NCBI GenBank assembly: GCA_024195265.1
Contig: JAJLRJ010000004.1
Location: 32,555,785 to 32,619,784 of the forward strand
Direction of reading: 5' to 3'
Source: Dendrophyllia cribrosa
Taxonomy: Eukaryota > Cnidaria > Anthozoa > Scleractinia > Dendrophylliidae
Length of the DNA: 64,000 nucleotides
Every line of letters begins with the position of its first letter. Within the stretch, counting starts at the first letter, position 1. Of the stretch, positions 24,001 to 32,975 are shown in pieces. Under the pieces are notes generated by a model. That model was not told where the DNA came from. It searched no databases and worked only from the letters and a program-made list of their open reading frames with translations. A program made the position numbers and the translations under genes.

Positions 24001-27000
24001 GTTTTCTTTTCCCTGGAGGATTTCAAACAAAGAGAGTTGGCCCTACACCCTAGGGGCACCCTACCTCATGTAAACAGGGCCTAAGACAGACAGAAAAAGG
24101 GAATTGTAGTTTACCAGCTAATAAAGCTTTAATTTTCACTTTCACATTTTTTTTTATAAAGTACAATGTATTTGTGTGAGACTTTGTCCAACGAAGACCT
24201 TTTCTAATGATCTACTTTGTTATTTGTGTTTTTGAGATGAATCATGGAAAGAGGACATATGCAGGGCACCTGAGCTGTGATATATTTCATTGTTAAGGTA
24301 AAAAAAAATATATATATAATTACATATATACATGTATATCTAATTATATTCTGAAGATAACTGTAAAGGATTTTTGTATATGTTGCAGTTAATTTTTTAT
24401 TTCAGGTAATTTTTGTTTTTCCTTTGTTTCAAATTCATTAGCATATATTACCATACCCAAAAACAATGGAAAAATAAAAATTACCTGAGATAAAAAATTA
24501 ACTACAACATATACAAACTTACAGGTCAGAGATCTAGATATCCAACTGCAAAATGGGTTAATGCATTTGCGTTTTCCAACGGGCTTTCAGCAAAGTTCAT
24601 TGTAGCATGTATGAGGTACATGTAGCCGTCTTGTTTCCTATTTTTTATGTTTTATTGTTTATTTCGAATGGCCTTTAGGTTACGGTCTAACACAAAAGAA
24701 ATAACTGTGCTTGTATGTACAATGTAACTAGGTTACGGTCTAACACAAATAAAATAACTGCTTGTTTGTACAATGTAACTACTTCTTTTGTGCAACGCCA
24801 ACTGGCAAATTACTCTGATGCATCATGGAATGTCAGTTTTGTAAAATCACTAAGTTCATGCCAGTTGTGATAATTTTGCTTAAGTGTTAATTGTTTCCAG
24901 AATTGGGGTCAAATGCCTGGGGGGGGGAGGGGGGGGGGGGGGGGGGGGGGGGATGATCTCACTTGGAATTGACTGATACATAAGAAGATTTGTTCAAGAA
25001 ACCGGGCTGAAATTCGCCATTTAATCGGCCCTTTAGTCTAAACCTTTTCTGTTTAATACTAGTAATCTTATAGAATCATCGGTTATACTGTTGGTTTTAT
25101 TTTTTTCAGAAACAACCCCATGACACCATAGGTAATTTAAAAATGAAACTCTGTAATGTTCAAATTTTTATCAAAATTCAGAAAATTAAAAAAAATATAT
25201 GTTTAGAGTACATTTCCAAAAGCTCACATCTAATAGCCTGCAGAACAGGCGTAATTTTTTTGCGTTTTTGAGGCGGGGCGCGTCGCGCGATGGGAAGGAC
25301 GCGAAAAAAATAACGCCTGTACGCACACCATTGTTTGTGCCCTTCCGCCCCCATACACACCCCCAAATCATCAACCAATCATAACGCAAAATGGCCTATT
25401 TTGGCCCCATATGGTGCGAGAGCCAAAACCGACCACCGGCGAAGGTGTAAAATGTCCTGGTTCTGCGTACATACGCCAATGTACTCAAAAGAAAGCATTT
25501 GCAGATTCTGGTGTCCGAAACTGTGAAGCGTTGCAGTTCTGTGACAATTTTTCGGCAACCCATTAGGGAAGACCGTAAAGGAGCCAAGATCTGTGAAATT
25601 TTATTCCAGCTTGGAATTTATGTCGAAGAGTCACACGCGTAAAATAGCAAGCACGCACGACTTTACATGTAACCTTATGCTTTTTAATGCCATTTGCTCC
25701 TTCTATTTGTTTTGAACGAGTGTACATTTAGCTTGTTTTGGAGGATTTTGGTGTTGACCGATTGAACTTTTGTAAAAAATGCCGCGTGCATGCAATGGAC
25801 GGGAGGTCAAATCTGTCTATTGTGATTTCCTGTAGTTTTTGTTCTCGTAGACTTATGAGCATTCTTTTTTCATTGCGGTTAGAGTGTTGCTTTCGGCATG
25901 TTAGTTACATATACGAAAGATTTTCACTTCTTCTCTGAAATGACAGGATCTGAGATGAGATGTTGTCCTTGCATGTCTATCTTGCCATGTTTTTGTCACG
26001 CTGGGCCCAGCTATTTTAGTTTTCGTAGGATTTGTCACGAAAATCGATCTGTAGATTCAAGCTTAGCAGAGAGAGATGTAGCTTTAAAAGTAAACCATTC
26101 ATTTTTTATAGAGTTGAAGTTTACGTGAGGTTTGTCTCAGACAAGGCCGTGATTTTAGCATCGGTCCGCTTCGCCGGTCTGGTGTCTGTTTTGTTTACGC
26201 CATTATGTGTCATACCATTATGATCACATGATATCAAGTAGCCAATTGGGTAGCCGCGTTCATATATGAACGCCGGAACAGCACGAACAGTGGTGTGTGG
26301 ACAGGCGTTATTTTTTTCTCCCCTCGCGCTCCGCGCTCACCTGCCGCGCTCGCCTGAAACGCTTAAAAAAATAATGCCTGTTCTGCAGGCTACATCTAAT
26401 GCCAATTTGTTGCAAGGGTGGAGGTTACTTCCCTTGAGACTAATTGTGCATTTATTTATTTATTAAGCATCATAATAATTATTATTAAGATCACTTGATC
26501 CCCACTGAAGAAGGAATGGGAGACCGTGCTTCAGCTTGACTCGTTTAATAAAGAAAACCGACCGATATCACATTACAACACCGAGCACACTGACCGGACA
26601 AAAGCACATGGCTTGATAATTTATGCAAATTTATTTCATTGTTTCATTAAATGAATAATAAAATTTATTGTTCATAACATACAGTATATGTACTCAATAA
26701 TTACAATATTTTAGGGGGTCTTTCAATAGGCTGTAAAAATGTTTTAACTTACCATTTTTTTTTCTTTTAAATGTAATAGGGTGAAAGTGACACGACTGCA
26801 AATCAAGTTGCACAGGAAAAGGAAAAGCCATTTCCTTTTATCATAATGGAAGGCAGCCTGGATTTGCCTGAGGCTGAAATGCACTTGGCTGCTGACAAGC
26901 AGCTTTTCTGTTCTTTTACTGGCAGCCTTATTGAGGCATCTCTTGGGCTGCTAGCTTGTTATTATGTTTTTATGTTTATCCCGTTGGGTCAAATAGTCTA

Positions 27001-30000
27001 TTTTTGTATTTGCAAAAATGTATTCTACAGATACATGATGGTAAGAAGCTACCTGCTTCTATCATCACTTGTAAATGATATTGACAGTTTGTCAAAATGT
27101 AGCATGTAGTTGAGGCACAATAAAAAGGACATGCTAAAACGATTCAATGCTATAACGTTCCCGTGACAAAAACATAATGCATTGAAAAACATTTATGATG
27201 TTTTTGCACAGAAGCGTTATAGCATTGAATCGTTTTAGTTTGTATATTTGCATTGCTAGCTATGGTTTAAGAGAAGTTGTACCCCTAAGAGGTTCCAATT
27301 CAAAACAACATGTCATATTTCTGTCATATTCTTTTGGCTTAATACCCTAGTAAAAAGTACCACAATAATTCTAACAGAGGTCATTTTAGATTTTCGGACC
27401 CTAAGCAGTACCGAACTACAAATTTAGACCCCTAAAAGGTACGATGAGCACCCCCGTCATTTTTTTATGGGAGTCCCCCACCCCCAGGAGCTACAGTTTG
27501 TATACAGTTAATGTACTGTACTTACAGGGCTTGACAGTAACTTTTGAGATCATGCACTTTCCCCTTTTAAATTAGCTGTGAAATTTACTTTCCATTTTAA
27601 AACTTTGATTCCAGTTTCGTTAGTCTCTACATTCAGGATAACAAAATATTTATCACAATGTCTAACAGTTATTAAGGTAAGATGTCCCTCCCCCATTAAA
27701 AATTTGGGGCCTTATCCTAGTATCATGACTAGCCCAGTTTACATTGTTTTGCAGTTCAGGTCGAGGGTCAATACAGGGTTGTAGAGGTTTGTTATCATTT
27801 TATTTGCACATTTTTCGCTGAAGACTTTTAAATGTAAAACTAGCTTTCCAGAATTGCCCAAGATTAACTTTCCAGATCGGGCAAGTATATGTATATTCAT
27901 TTTCTTTTTTTACATTCTGATGAGAAAATGTAATCTCCAGTGGAAAGTTGGCGAGTGTTAGTGTTGAGCCCTGACTTGTCTGCAAGTCTGCAGGTGTAAA
28001 AACTCTTGGCTTAATCGCCTTGGGTTTTTAAACCTGATATTAAAACACGCTTTTGTTCATTTTTTTAAACATTATATGTTCTTTTTACAAGTGATGAATA
28101 GTTAACACTACATGTAAGTTAAGCATTACTATTTTTTGGGAAGAACCATTTCCAAAAAAGAAAAAAATTATAATAATGGATTTATTTGATCCAAGTTTAT
28201 GACAAAATAGGGTTTTTGTTAAAGCAGAGATCAATGAAAGTTTACTTTATTATGTCATTTCACAACCGTTGGGGTATATAGATAGAGATTGATATTATGT
28301 ACAAAATTTTGTGTTTTGTGTGTGGATAAATTTACTAACTATTGAAAAAAGCATTTACTTTTTAATATGAGTGACGTTTTCTCATTAAACGAGTAAACCA
28401 GGATGAAATTCTTGTGAGTTGTTTTAACACCGTATATTGAGTACATTTAACTCATGGTTTGAGTAAACTTTCAGTTTACTCAAAAAAGGAGTCAATGTGG
28501 ATTCAATTGGCTTGAGCGCATTTACTCAGTATGTCGAGTAAATTTTACTCATGTGTGAGTTACCTTACTCACGCATGAGTAATTTCTACTCACAGTTTTG
28601 AGTATGTTTTACTCAACACTCATGCTTTTACTCAGTATGTCGAGTAAATTTTACTCATGCGTGAGTTGTTTTACTCACGCATGAGTAATTTCTACTCACT
28701 TTGTTGGGTATGTTTTACTCAACACTGATGCTTCAGTTTACTCAAGTTTTGGAGTCAATGTGGATTCAACGTTTTACTCAATATTTTGGGTTGTTTTTAC
28801 TCGACTTTTTTTTCAGTTACAACAAAAACAACAACAACAAAGTCACCAACGAATCAAAACCTTTCTAGGCAAAATAATATCAGTGAAACAACTGGTAACA
28901 TAACTGCGAATATCACGGCAACTCACAGCTGGATAGGAAAGGCGACGACCAAAGAGCCAACGAGCACAGCATCTTCTCCAAACGCTCCGAAAGATCCAAA
29001 AGCTAAGACGTCAGGCAACATAGGTGAGGAGGGGGTCATTTTATCCCTGATGAGATCTCTGTACCTCACATACAGGGTCATTAAAGGTATGCAGTAATGG
29101 AATCTGAGCACTGGCGTTGCAGTCACGTGAGTCAAGACCGTTGTAATGACGCATGCGCCAGGTTCACTGGTAATAGTCGACACATTAAACTCTAACCTGA
29201 GTTTAAAGTCCAGCCTGGTATTCTTAATATCCAAGTCTCTTATAGAAATGAGAGTCTTTAAGTAAGAAATTTGAAAGATATTTTTTTAGTCCAAAATCAT
29301 TTTCTATTAATTTGAGTTTAGGAATAAAGTTCCCATAATAATTTTATTACCAGAATAAGGTTCCATCCTTTCACTCACCTGCGTGGCTGCGGCAGTGACA
29401 AAATACTAACGCTCGTTACACGCTTGTGAGAGTTGAGATGCACTGGTAATGATGCTCATGCAAGAAATGATAAAGCAGAGAGAAGGTTGTAACTATCATT
29501 CTCGGTCACACGTGCCTGTAATACCCATTCCCTTGTCACGTGGCATTCAAGTGCGTGTACATATACGTATGGGTATAGCTCACGTAATTGTGACGTCAGT
29601 GCCAGGGTGGCACAGTAGAGATCAAGTGTGGACAACAATCATATTTAAGCTAGAAATTGAAATATAAACCATTATTTTGGATTTGAAATACCTACGAAAA
29701 TGGAATTTCTAAAGTATGAATACAAACTTCTGATCGAATACACATTTCAATCGATCAAATATTTTTATTTAAATTAGATTTAACGTTGACAATAACAGTC
29801 AACTAAAAATCAAATGAAGTATGAAAAATTAACAAACTTTGACAATAAATTTAAACTTTAAAAGGATAAGGCAAATACTTTTGCGGCTTTTGAAAACCAT
29901 GTCAAATAAAATGGAATATTTGAGGACCCACTCTGTCTGTTCTAATTTTTATTTTAATCGTGTAAGAAATATTTCAATTAAACTCAAGAGTTCTTTCAGC

Positions 30001-31539
30001 GGCATAACTACTCAAGATAACGATACGATTCTCTTCTGTGCCACGTTCCAGCGTCTAAGGTAAACTTAAAATTATATAATTAAAAAGGAAACCATTAGGA
30101 AAACTTAAAATCATTTGAAAATTCTTAAACATGGACTGCAAATAAATTATTTAAGATCTTGAAATTTCATGCCGCCCTATTCAAAGTAAATTGTTGCGAG
30201 TGTTGAAACGGATGACACTTTTCCTAAAGGTTTCTTACATATAAAAAAAATGAAATGAAATAACCTGTTAGTTATGCTATTGTTACATAATACTGTTTAA
30301 TTAATCTCAGCTACCTTTTAACACTTTAACACTTTTCCTAAGTTGAGAAGAAAATTTTAAAACACGAGAAACAGGGTGTGGTTAGGAATAACACTCGATG
30401 CAGGATCTCCCAGTCGTCTTTCCCTTTCCTTTTCCTCCTTCCCATCACCCCCTTCGATCGCGCTTCTATCCCCCACGCGCGTCTCTCGCGTCTTGCCTAG
30501 ATAGACGACTGGGGACGAGTCAGCTGGGGTCGTTATTCCTCGACTCTGTCCCTGATGTTTAGTATCTTGATCAAAATAAGTTTTATCACGTTTCACTTAT
30601 TGCAATCAAATAGATCTTGTTTATTACTGCAGTTGTTAAACAAATACATTCCTTCTTCAGGTCTAACAATGAAAGTTAGGCATGACAATTCATCCATTGG
30701 TGATAAAAAACCTTTATAGGCAAGTCAATAATGGCAGATGGTTATGGTGTCAATTGTGAAATATTTCCTTCAGTGCTAGTTGAAAAATGTTGTCGGGATC
30801 TGTCTGAACTCATGGCGACAAAATTTGATAATCTGATCTGATGGCGAAAAATTAGGAAGAATACTTTGGGAAATCATGCTTATAACCTTGTTTAACACCG
30901 TCTTCTGTGTGACCTCAATAGTTAATATTTAATACCTCAATATTTTCGGCCTGGTAGAACACCGATCCAAAGAATTATATCAGGCCATAATGAAGGCTTA
31001 TTTATTTGTTTATCTATCTTTTTTTTACAGATAACCCGCGTGATACCCTCATTGTGTTCTTGTCGGTAATAGCCGGTGGCACAATTGCGCTACTCGCCTT
31101 GCTCTTAGCCATTTACATCGGGAAAAGTATTCGAAAGAAGAGAAAGCTTGCCATGAATAGGCAAAAGGCCAACGAAGCCGAAGAAGGAAATAAAATAAAG
31201 AGTGTTACGATAGAATTACAGGGAAATGATGACGAAACTAGAGAAATCAATGTCAATCCGGGAGATATCATAATTATTGATCATAATGATGCAAATCAAT
31301 CGGGCAGCGAGGACCTCGGTTACCTTTCGGAAATAGTCCGATTTTACAATAGTCAAAATATCGGAAGTGACGATCAGATATCGATAAGAAAGCATTTTTC
31401 CCCTTGCGACAGTCCATCAGTAACTTCGACGACTGAAAGTAGAGACAGTAAATATGACTCCGCTGGGATCAGGATCAAACAGTGTACGTGTCAACAGGGA
31501 CCATTACTGCGTCCATCCTCTCCACTTGCTATAACATAA
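6002..31539 (+). CDS. SUEL-type lectin single-pass membrane protein (5 exons)
   Basis: Exons: 6002-6074, 14086-14382, 14997-15104 (donor uncertain), 28817-29023, 31031-31539. The joined frame is open and gives about 397 residues. Residues 1-24 form a signal peptide with a Leu/Val/Phe-rich core. Exon 2 is one SUEL (galactose/rhamnose-binding) lectin domain, about residues 33-123, with eight cysteines, the AxYGR motif and the closing DPCPGTYKYLDVIYGC motif. Exons 3 and 4 encode Thr-rich, probably O-glycosylated stalk, with NIT/NIS sequons. The last exon starts with a TM helix at about 235-258, then RKKRK, then a ~135-residue acidic, Ser-rich tail. Every intron is phase 1 and every internal exon is a multiple of three, so stalk exons can be skipped or shuffled. 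The layout resembles EVA-1-like receptors but has one lectin domain rather than two, so no symbol is given. A role in cell-surface carbohydrate recognition is inferred. Confidence 0.8.
8640..8850 (-). repeat. Copy of the dispersed inverted-repeat family also at 61275-61481
   Basis: It shares long blocks with the copy at 61275-61481, for example CTAACTTTTGAGTC, a GTGTAACCATTCAAA-like block and TTTTTGCATGGTACCAT. The ends are degraded. Overlapping short open frames on the minus strand are repeat shadows, not genes. Confidence 0.55.
10083..10356. mobile_element. Partial copy of the TTAA-flanked MITE
   Basis: It is clearly similar to 4083-4348 over about 270 bases, including the terminal AATCCCGCCTTAA. 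The left third of the full element is missing, so this is a truncated copy. Confidence 0.6.
11343..11518 (-). pseudogene. LINE reverse-transcriptase C-terminal remnant
   Basis: The minus strand encodes a peptide with GKRRRGRPETTWRRTV, then KTWSSIRVMWKDRQKWR and HVAALL followed by a stop. This is the characteristic C-terminal tail of non-LTR retrotransposon polyproteins common in marine invertebrates. No upstream RT motifs are present, so it is a 5'-truncated dead copy. Confidence 0.7.
11926..11950. repeat. GA dinucleotide microsatellite
   Basis: An uninterrupted run of about twelve GA units. Confidence 0.9.
13318..14001. mobile_element. Inverted-repeat MITE split by a poly-G hAT-like element
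   Basis: The outer sequence (13318-13507 and 13978-14001) matches the uninterrupted family copy at 61275-61481, including TTACATGTCTCCATAAATGA. The inner 470 bases are a separate element, listed next. This is a clear nested insertion. Confidence 0.6.
13508..13977. mobile_element. hAT-like MITE with poly-G/poly-C termini, copy 1
   Basis: It begins CCCGGGGG plus a long G tract and ends with a C tract plus CCCGGG. It is flanked by an 8-bp duplication with one mismatch, TAAATGAC (13500-13507) and TAAATAAC (13978-13985). An 8-bp duplication points to the hAT superfamily. Inside are repeats around GGTACCCCTTTCATATA and inverted copies of GCGGAGCATCCCC. Open frames across it are repeat shadows. Confidence 0.7.
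14086..14382 (+). CDS. Lectin gene exon 2: complete SUEL lectin domain
   Basis: One exon encodes the whole carbohydrate-binding fold as a 1-1 phase module, the usual arrangement for shuffled extracellular domains. Conserved landmarks are an ACENEKL start, AAKYGRM, the Cys pairs and the DPCPGTYKYL closing motif. The acceptor is TTTCCAG and the donor is GTAAGT at 14383. In related lectins the YGR and DPC-KYL motifs contribute to the sugar-binding site. Confidence 0.85.
14383..14996 (+). other. Intron 2 of the lectin gene
   Basis: The donor is GTAAGT and the acceptor is CAATTTAACAG preceded by CTAAC-like branch sequences. I recognise nothing else in it. Confidence 0.6.
14997..15104 (+). CDS. 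Lectin gene exon 3: short Thr-rich stalk (probable)
   Basis: In phase with exons 2 and 4 it encodes a Thr/Arg-rich stretch (TRPTTRRTNPQTTTEEITTN), as expected for a mucin-like stalk. The acceptor is good. The donor is uncertain: the only phase-1 GT that keeps the frame lies in the first GAGTAAAA unit of the repeat array. If this exon is not used, exon 2 can splice directly to 28817 in the same phase. Confidence 0.5.
15080..15430. repeat. GAGTAA/TTACTC-rich array at the 5' end of the large intron
   Basis: GAGTAA, GAGTTA and their complements TTACTC and AACTCA recur about every 15-30 bases in both orientations. The pattern starts within exon 3 or at its donor. A related array occupies 28380-28810, immediately before the acceptor of the same intron. 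Confidence 0.7.
17323..17852 (+). repeat. Left terminal inverted repeat of ISL2EU
   Basis: It matches the reverse complement of 21921-22443 with only scattered differences, for example GACAATCGTTG versus GACAACCGTTG. Such low divergence suggests fairly recent insertion. It probably contains the promoter for the nuclease gene. Confidence 0.85.
17977..20076 (+). CDS. Transposon nuclease: SAP + SWIM zinc finger + YqaJ domain
   Basis: Exons 17977-18092 and 18228-20076 (donor GTAAGT, acceptor TTTTTGTTATAG, phase 2) give 654 residues with no stop. The first exon encodes a SAP-like DNA-binding helix pair (HVVELKQFLRENNVNLKGLA). A SWIM-type zinc finger follows at about residues 191-203 (CxC-x7-CxH). 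The YqaJ/lambda-exonuclease-like domain occupies about 410-610, with GIEHE, the catalytic CSPDG aspartate, the EIK triad and a QVQGQM motif. Proteins of this kind accompany the transposase in ISL2EU elements. A role in processing DNA ends is inferred from YqaJ nucleases and is not proven for the family. The ATG at 17977 is chosen because it starts the SAP helix and fits the splice phase. Confidence 0.85.
20077..20237. other. Gap between the two convergent transposon genes
   Basis: 161 AT-rich bases between the stop codons of the nuclease and transposase genes. Both genes would need to terminate transcription here. No distinct element is visible. Confidence 0.6.
20238..21783 (-). pseudogene. 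ISL2EU transposase: THAP + coiled coil + DDE_Tnp_4, two in-frame stops
   Basis: Exon 1 is 21783-21673 and exon 2 starts at 21593 (donor GTTTGT, acceptor CAG, phase 0). Together they encode a THAP zinc finger: CVPMC, then CSLH, closing with AIPSKF, which corresponds to the AVPTIF box. A heptad-rich coiled coil (ELKARIARLEEEANTLRLEN) follows. Next comes a helix-turn-helix (SHRFGVHVSTVNRICTSW) and an IS4/DDE_Tnp_4 catalytic domain with IIDGTEI, MADKGF and ERIHVERA supplying the DDE acids. The reading frame never shifts, but it is cut by TGA at 21320-21318 and TAA at 20933-20931. Reading past both gives about 488 residues, a normal length. The protein would bind the terminal repeats and cut DNA, but this copy should not make it in full. 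Confidence 0.8.
21921..22443 (-). repeat. Right terminal inverted repeat of ISL2EU
   Basis: Reverse complement of the left repeat, ending CAATCGGTGT before the AT duplication. Confidence 0.85.
22816..22974. repeat. ~79-bp direct duplication inside one satellite unit
   Basis: The block from CATAGTTATGTAAAGTGGAC to GCTCATTACTTGGA occurs twice in a row here but once in the other units. It accounts for the longer third unit. Confidence 0.8.
23948..24081. mobile_element. Harbinger-like MITE (134 bp hairpin)
   Basis: Near-perfect ~55-base arms start GGGCCTGTTTACATGAGGTA. The flanking duplication is TAA (23945-23947 and 24082-24084). The GGGCC terminus and the TWA duplication are typical of PIF/Harbinger MITEs. 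Confidence 0.75.
24374..24517. mobile_element. Palindromic MITE, TATATGTTGTAGTT family, copy A
   Basis: The ends read TTTGTATATGTTGCAGTTAA and its complement. The interior is AT-rich with inverted blocks around TTACCTGA. It is essentially the reverse complement of the copy at 44297-44437. Confidence 0.7.
24677..24781. repeat. 53-bp tandem duplication
   Basis: Two consecutive units start TAGGTTACGGTCTAACACAA (24677 and 24730) and end TGTACAATGTAAC, with small differences. Confidence 0.75.
24919..24951. repeat. Poly-G tract
   Basis: About 33 bases of almost pure G with one A. It may be the remaining end of a poly-G-ended MITE, but no partner end was found. The exact length is unreliable in any assembly. 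Confidence 0.8.
25235..26391. mobile_element. Mutator-like non-autonomous element (1157 bp) with 9-bp duplication
   Basis: The ~40-bp terminal inverted repeats start AGCCTGCAGAACAGGC. A perfect 9-bp target duplication ACATCTAAT flanks it (25226-25234 and 26392-26400). Nine bases is the Mutator/MULE signature. Each end is also a local foldback: the block ACAGGCGTAATTTTTTT recurs inverted ~80-100 bases inside. No transposase frame is present. Confidence 0.8.
26780..27078 (+). pseudogene. Frameshifted exon of an uncharacterised multicopy cnidarian-type protein
   Basis: After a good acceptor (TTTTCTTTTAAATGTAATAG) the frame encodes acidic/Lys-rich sequence, then IIMEGSLDLPEAEMHLAADK and LLACYYVFMF. 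A one-frame shift near 26970 continues as YPVGSNSLFLYLQKCI and QIHDGKKLPASIITCK to a stop at 27078. The pattern (tail ending YP, LYLQK, DGKKLP) resembles the last exon of uncharacterised proteins I recall from corals. The function is unknown. It sits inside the lectin intron on the same strand and is probably a transposon-carried or retrocopied remnant. Confidence 0.4.
27134..27238. mobile_element. 105-bp hairpin MITE
   Basis: Arms CTAAAACGATTCAATGCTAT and its exact complement close a 105-base hairpin with a second internal inverted pair around AAAAACAT. Confidence 0.7.
27275..27492 (-). mobile_element. Fragment of the CCCGG-ended MITE family (as at 61215)
   Basis: It shares ACCCCTAAAAGGTACGATGAG, CACCCCCGTCA and the closing GGGAGTCCCCCACCCCC with the family. 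The left end is degraded. Confidence 0.5.
28380..28810. repeat. GAGTAA/TTACTC-rich array at the 3' end of the large intron
   Basis: Dense GAGTAA, TTACTC and ACTCA motifs occur in both orientations, including the palindrome TTACTCACGCATGAGTAA twice. Segments 28520-28593 and 28627-28699 are a ~73-bp direct duplication 107 bases apart. The array runs straight into the polypyrimidine tract and CAG of the intron acceptor. Confidence 0.75.
28817..29023 (+). CDS. Lectin gene exon 4: Thr/Ser/Asn-rich stalk
   Basis: In frame it gives VTTKTTTTKSPTNQNLS, NITANITATHS and TKEPTSTASSPNAP, a mucin-like stalk with NIS, NIT and NIT sequons. The acceptor is TTTTTTTTCAG, the donor is GTGAGG at 29024, and the phase is 1-1. 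Confidence 0.7.
29024..31030 (+). other. Intron 4 of the lectin gene
   Basis: The donor is GTGAGG and the acceptor is TTTTTTACAG. An inverted pair CCAGTCGTCT/AGACGACTGG at about 30410-30513 is probably a small repeat remnant. The remainder is unrecognised AT-rich sequence. Confidence 0.6.
31031..31539 (+). CDS. Lectin gene exon 5: transmembrane helix and cytoplasmic tail
   Basis: It opens DNPRDT, then a ~24-residue hydrophobic helix (LIVFLSVIAGGTIALLALLL) and a basic stop-transfer RKKRK. The tail has an acidic middle, an IIIIDH stretch and a Ser/Thr-rich region before CTCQQG, and it stops at TAA 31537-31539. The tail matches no signalling domain I know, but its Ser and Tyr content leaves room for phosphorylation. 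Confidence 0.8.
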
Positions 31540-32975
31540 GCAAGCGTTTCAAGGTACAGCGAACATGTCAAAAACATGCTTTACAGTGACAGTGTAACGC
31601 AATATCTGTTACTTGGCAAGAACATGACTGCCATGCAGTTGTAACCGAACAGAGCAGAGGAAAGAGCTAGTGTATACATCTGTATTAAGAAGCAGTGTTG
31701 TTATGTTATTGTATTTTGACCTATTGTATTGTTGTTTGACTAACTAGTTAAATTTATTTTTTTTCGGTAAACCCCAGGCAGGTCTGAAAGTAGTTTCTTG
31801 TCTTAAATAAGTTTTCAAGACAACATCGTTTGTCTATGTTAACCTATGTTCTTTAATTCATGCAGGCAGGCCCGATCGAACAAAAAAATTTCTAAGCTCC
31901 TAGGAAGCAACACGAAGAGCGCAGAAAAAGTAGCCTAGAAATAGATTTTGGTTATCCTTTCTTTCTTACGCAACCTTGTTCTTTTTCTAACAGGTTAAAC
32001 CGGCTAACCCTTTTGTATATTCGTAAACCTCAGGCAGGCCTGGGAGTAGCTTTATAATTTAAAACAAGTTTAAAGGGTATATTGTTTGCTTATGTTCTGT
32101 TTAATGTCAGGCAGGCCTGAAAAAATATTCCATATTACGTATTCACACCCATGAGGTAAGCGGCTAAAAAAAATAAGGATTTCTCTATGCATACTTTGTT
32201 GCTGCCATTTTGTCGTTTAACAAATCCTTATCATAGAGGATAAATACGGTATAAGTTGGCTCCTGAAATAACATGCTACGTGGTTATCATGTACCACGCA
32301 CCTCCTTCGTAAACACGCACGTATATGAATAATTGGTTACTCTAAGTTGCACACGGAAAATATATTACAATGGCGCTGGATTGTTTGAACCAATCTTGAA
32401 AACAACCAACGTTGGACTAATATTTGTTCAAATGAAGATATCAAATGAACGTCCAAACATTGGTTCTCATTATGACAAAAATGGTTACCATACTCCTTTG
32501 AGTCTCTATTTATGCGAGTACAAAGGCGTATGTTTTGCGTTTCTCTCAAAAAAAATACAGCCTTCGAATAAGAGTTACGTGAAATCTTACCCGTGCTAAT
32601 ACAAGCTGATCTAAAACGGTTAAGCAGCCAATCAGAGCGCGTGTTTTATTACTTTAAAAAGGTGCTTATAACTTAAACAGGGCTGATTTGCCAGGTGGTA
32701 ACCATTTTCAACCATAGATAAAAGAACAATTTTAATACCCGGATTTGGGTTTAAAGGCGTCGGTGTACAGCTTGAATCTACTTTCGCATGTTTTTCCTTT
32801 AGTAAACATTATTGTACATAATAACGCTCGTGAAAATGTAAATAGATGGTTATTTTTAAACCCATATTTTGTGGAAATAAAACTTGTAATGTAATGGTAA
32901 TGGTAATAGGCTCCTGAACTTGAATAACATCTTAACATAAAGAAGTTCAAGATGTTCCTTCAGGGAAACAACTTA

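Larger units (their letters stand above)
15105..28816 (+). other. Large intron of the lectin gene (13.7 kb), filled with mobile DNA
   Basis: It contains the two GAGTAA-rich arrays at its ends, a ~440-bp tandem repeat interrupted by the ISL2EU transposon, Harbinger-like and Mutator-like MITEs, a frameshifted exon of an unknown multicopy family, and simple repeats. The stretches 15430-16640 and 27500-28380 show nothing I recognise. Confidence 0.6.

Noticed and set aside
6002..31539. Calling the lectin gene EVA1C or latrophilin
   Set aside because: There is only one SUEL domain, no GAIN/7TM region, and no recognisable EVA1 C-terminal domain.
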